Shown here piece by piece: positions 61,883-64,000 of a stretch of 64,000 nucleotides of DNA. Source of the stretch: Oscillospiraceae bacterium (GTDB taxonomy: Bacteria > Bacillota > Clostridia > Oscillospirales > Ruminococcaceae). A program made the translations under genes and the position numbers. Position 1 is the first letter of the stretch; every line of letters begins with the position of its first letter. The stretch spans positions 868,001 through 932,000 of the forward strand of contig CP107211.1 of NCBI GenBank assembly GCA_025757845.1. Direction: 5' to 3'. The notes beneath the pieces were generated by a model. That model saw only the letters and a list, made by a program, of their open reading frames with translations. It was not told the origin of the DNA and ran no database searches.

Positions 61883-62968
61883 ATGGCCAATAGAGTATTT
61901 CAAAGCGTGATCTACCAGATGAAAGATGCGATCAACCGGGTGGTCGGCGTGGTGGATGAGACCGGCGCTGTCATTTCCTGCTCGGAACTGAACCTGATCG
62001 GGGAAGTGCGCGACGGCTTTGTGGCGGAGCGCCTGACCGCAGGGGACCGCTTTGTGCGCGATGGTTACACCTACCAGCAGTTCTCCAGCGCAAAGCACAA
62101 CGATTACGCGGTGTTCGTGGAAGGTGCCGACGAGACGGCCGGCCAGTTTGCCGCCGTGCTGTCCATCAGCCTGCAGAGCATCAAGCAGTATCATGACGAA
62201 AAGTTCGACAAGTCCAACTTCATCAAGAACGTGGTGCTGGACAACATCCTGCCCGGCGATATCTACGCCAAGGCCCGCGAGCTGCACTTTGCCACCGACG
62301 TTTCCCGCGTGGTGTTCATCGTGCGCGTGACTTCCGGCGGCGACATCTCGGCTTATGATGTGGTCAGCAGCCTGTTCCCGGACAAGCAGAAGGACTTTGT
62401 GTTCAACATCAGCGAGACGGATACCGTGCTGGTCAAGGAGATCCGCAAGGGCATCGACCGCACCGACATGGAAAAGCTGGCCGCCAGCATCGTGGATACC
62501 CTGTCCGGCGAGCATTACATCAAGGCCGTGGTCGGCATCGGCACCCCCATTTCCAACGTGAAGGATCTGGCTACCTCCTTCAAGGAGGCCCAGATCGCCA
62601 TGGAAGTGAGCAAGGTGTTCGACACCGAGAAGCAGATCATCCGCTACGACAACCTCGGCATCGCTCGCCTGATCTACCAGCTGCCCACCACCGTGTGCGA
62701 GATGTTCCTGCGCGAGGTGTTCAAGCAGGGCAGCATCGAGAGCCTGGATCAGGAGACCCTGTTCACCATCCAGCGCTTCTTTGAGAACAACCTGAACGTT
62801 TCGGAAACCAGCCGTGGTCTGTTCGTGCACCGCAACACGCTGGTGTATCGTCTGGAAAAGATCAAAAAGCTGACCGGCCTGGACCTGCGTGAGTTCGACG
62901 ACGCTATCGTCTTTAAGGTAGCGCTGATGGTCAAGAAGTACCTGTCCAACAACCCGGCCAAATATTGA
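61883..62968 (+). CDS. CdaR/PucR-family transcriptional regulator
   Basis: This 361-residue protein has an N-terminal sensor region (VFQSVIYQMKDAINRVVGVVDETGAVISCS) and a central GGDEF-like/CdaR fold (VVGIGTPISNVKDLATSFKEAQIAMEV). The C-terminal PucR HTH_30 reads NNLNVSETSRGLFVHRNTLVYRLEKIKKL. AGGAAAAGGGG precedes the start at 61883. Such regulators sense sugar acids, purines or amino acids; the target here is not evident. Confidence 0.86.
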   Translation: MANRVFQSVIYQMKDAINRVVGVVDETGAVISCSELNLIGEVRDGFVAERLTAGDRFVRDGYTYQQFSSAKHNDYAVFVEGADETAGQFAAVLSISLQSIKQYHDEKFDKSNFIKNVVLDNILPGDIYAKARELHFATDVSRVVFIVRVTSGGDISAYDVVSSLFPDKQKDFVFNISETDTVLVKEIRKGIDRTDMEKLAASIVDTLSGEHYIKAVVGIGTPISNVKDLATSFKEAQIAMEVSKVFDTEKQIIRYDNLGIARLIYQLPTTVCEMFLREVFKQGSIESLDQETLFTIQRFFENNLNVSETSRGLFVHRNTLVYRLEKIKKLTGLDLREFDDAIVFKVALMVKKYLSNNPAKY

Positions 62969-63003
62969 TGCAACCGCCGCACAGGGTTCCCTGTCCGGCA
63001 CAG

Positions 63004-63043
63004 GAACCGGCCGCTCGACCCCGATGCTGGCCGGTTCTTTTTG
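63004..63043 (+). terminator. Terminator of the CdaR-like gene
   Basis: GAACCGGCC/GGCCGGTTC is followed by TTTTTG. Confidence 0.82.
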
Positions 63044-63129
63044 CCTGTGGAAATGACCCCTTGCAGGCAGAACAGGCTGCAGGGGTCTTGACCATCAAAA
63101 AACTTTGATGTCAGGAGTAAAAGCGTTCC

Positions 63130-63921
63130 ATGATTGATTTTGAACACGTCTCCAAAGAGTACAAAAAGGGCGGACGCCTGGCCCTGGAGGACATCAACCT
63201 CCATGTGGACGACGGCGAATTCGTCTTTCTGCTGGGCCATTCCGGTGCCGGCAAATCCACGCTGCTCAAGCTCATCCTGCGCGAGGAGCTGCCCACCTCC
63301 GGCAAGGTGACGGTGCTGGGCAAGGATGTTGCCCACCTGCGCCGCCGCAAGGTACCCTATCTGCGCCGTCAGATGGGCATCATCTTCCAGGACTTCCGCC
63401 TCATCCCTTCCATGACGGTGTACGAGAACATCGCCTTTGCCATGCATGTGACCAACGTCAAGCGCAGCGTCATCCGGGAGCGGGTGGAATACATGCTGGA
63501 GCTGGTGCATCTGGAGGATAAGGCCAAGGTCTACCCGGACACCCTGTCCGGCGGTGAGCAGCAGCGCGTGGCCGTGGCCCGTGCGCTGGCCCACAGCCCC
63601 AAACTGGTGATCGCCGACGAGCCCACCGGCAACATCGACCCGGAGCTGAGCCTGGAAATGATGGAGCTGCTGGAGCGGGTGAGCCAGACGGGCATCACCG
63701 TGCTGGTGGTCACCCATGAGCACGAGCTGGTGCACCGCTTCCATCAGCGGGTGGTCACCCTGAAAAATGGCCGCATCATCTCGGATATCCCGGCAGACCC
63801 GGAGGCCATTGCGGCCCGCTCTGCCGAGCTGAACGCCTGGAAGGAGCTCACCGAACCGGTGGACGACGAACCGGACGGGCAAAACGATGAAACGAAGGAA
63901 AAGGAGGCGGCGACGGTATGA
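63130..63921 (+). CDS. ftsE: Cell division ATP-binding protein FtsE
   Basis: This 263-residue ABC ATPase has Walker [11 protein letters not shown], signature [15 protein letters not shown] and Walker [14 protein letters not shown]. The C-terminus is longer than usual and acidic ([20 protein letters not shown]). With FtsX it activates peptidoglycan hydrolases at the septum. It overlaps ftsX by 4 nt. Confidence 0.95.
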   Translation: MIDFEHVSKEYKKGGRLALEDINLHVDDGEFVFLLGHSGAGKSTLLKLILREELPTSGKVTVLGKDVAHLRRRKVPYLRRQMGIIFQDFRLIPSMTVYENIAFAMHVTNVKRSVIRERVEYMLELVHLEDKAKVYPDTLSGGEQQRVAVARALAHSPKLVIADEPTGNIDPELSLEMMELLERVSQTGITVLVVTHEHELVHRFHQRVVTLKNGRIISDIPADPEAIAARSAELNAWKELTEPVDDEPDGQNDETKEKEAATV

Positions 63922-64000
63922 GGATCTCGACCTTTTTCTTTCTGACCCGGCGCGGCCTGCGCAATCTGGGCAAGCACTGGGCCATGACCATTGCCTGCAT
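63918..64000 (+). CDS. ftsX: FtsX, cell division permease (partial, cut by window end)
   Basis: The ATGA overlap with ftsE opens [20 protein letters not shown], a typical FtsX cytoplasmic start before its first membrane helix. Only 27 codons are in the window. Confidence 0.88.
   Translation, partial: MRISTFFFLTRRGLRNLGKHWAMTIAC

Overview
The window looks like a chromosomal segment of a high-GC gut Firmicute, most probably Faecalibacterium or a close Ruminococcaceae/Oscillospiraceae relative. This is inferred from base composition, Firmicute-type promoters and AGGAGG ribosome sites, T-box leaders, a TrpXYZ-type transporter, a PurO-like IMP cyclohydrolase beside a stand-alone AICAR transformylase, and the atp and rpl/nusG gene orders. 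No database search was possible, so the species assignment is an inference. I see no rRNA, tRNA, CRISPR array, intact insertion sequence or prophage.

Layout. 0-7.4 kb: a GH13 glucosidase, a NiaR-type niacin repressor, a TetR regulator, T-box controlled asparagine synthetase, a Fur-family regulator, a GntR/FCD regulator and a ferredoxin-like aldo/keto reductase. 7.5-11.3 kb (minus): the rpmG-secE-nusG-rplK-rplA operon and, behind its own promoter and L10 leader, rplJ-rplL. 11.3-17.5 kb: ddl-murI-DUF1934-argS, dus and a YfbR-like phosphohydrolase. 17.7-23.6 kb: a YfhO membrane protein and a tryptophan transporter operon under a T-box with a TGG specifier. 23.6-29.8 kb: GNAT, a small unknown protein, metG-EamA-tatD (T-box with ATG specifier), a Dabb protein and two small membrane proteins. 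29.8-31.5 kb: a low-GC stretch without long genes. It holds a candidate structured RNA of about 640 nt with its own promoter and terminator, and a truncated DUF2798 gene.

31.5-37.5 kb: an F-type ATP synthase operon, atpBEF-A-GDC. It has no separate atpH; the C-terminal domain of the delta subunit is instead fused to the N-terminus of alpha. 37.6-44.1 kb: an SPFH protein with a ribbon-helix-helix partner, an LCP protein, an unknown exported protein, a Wzz/BY-kinase/PHP-phosphatase module without glycosyltransferases, and a regulator whose receiver domain has Asn in place of the phospho-acceptor Asp. 44.2-47.7 kb: apbE, DUF3783, aroF with two matching palindromic operators, and ybaK. 48.1-60.8 kb: a purine operon purE-F-M-N-O-like-AICARFT-D-L-B, preceded by a short leader ORF and attenuator and carrying three MITE-like palindromic repeats between genes. 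60.9-64 kb: rsuA, a CdaR/PucR-like regulator, ftsE and the start of ftsX.

The most unusual observations are the delta-alpha ATP synthase fusion, the candidate long non-coding RNA, the Asn-substituted receiver next to an orphan tyrosine-kinase module, the paired aroF operators, and the two related families of palindromic repeats, three copies of which lie inside the purine operon.
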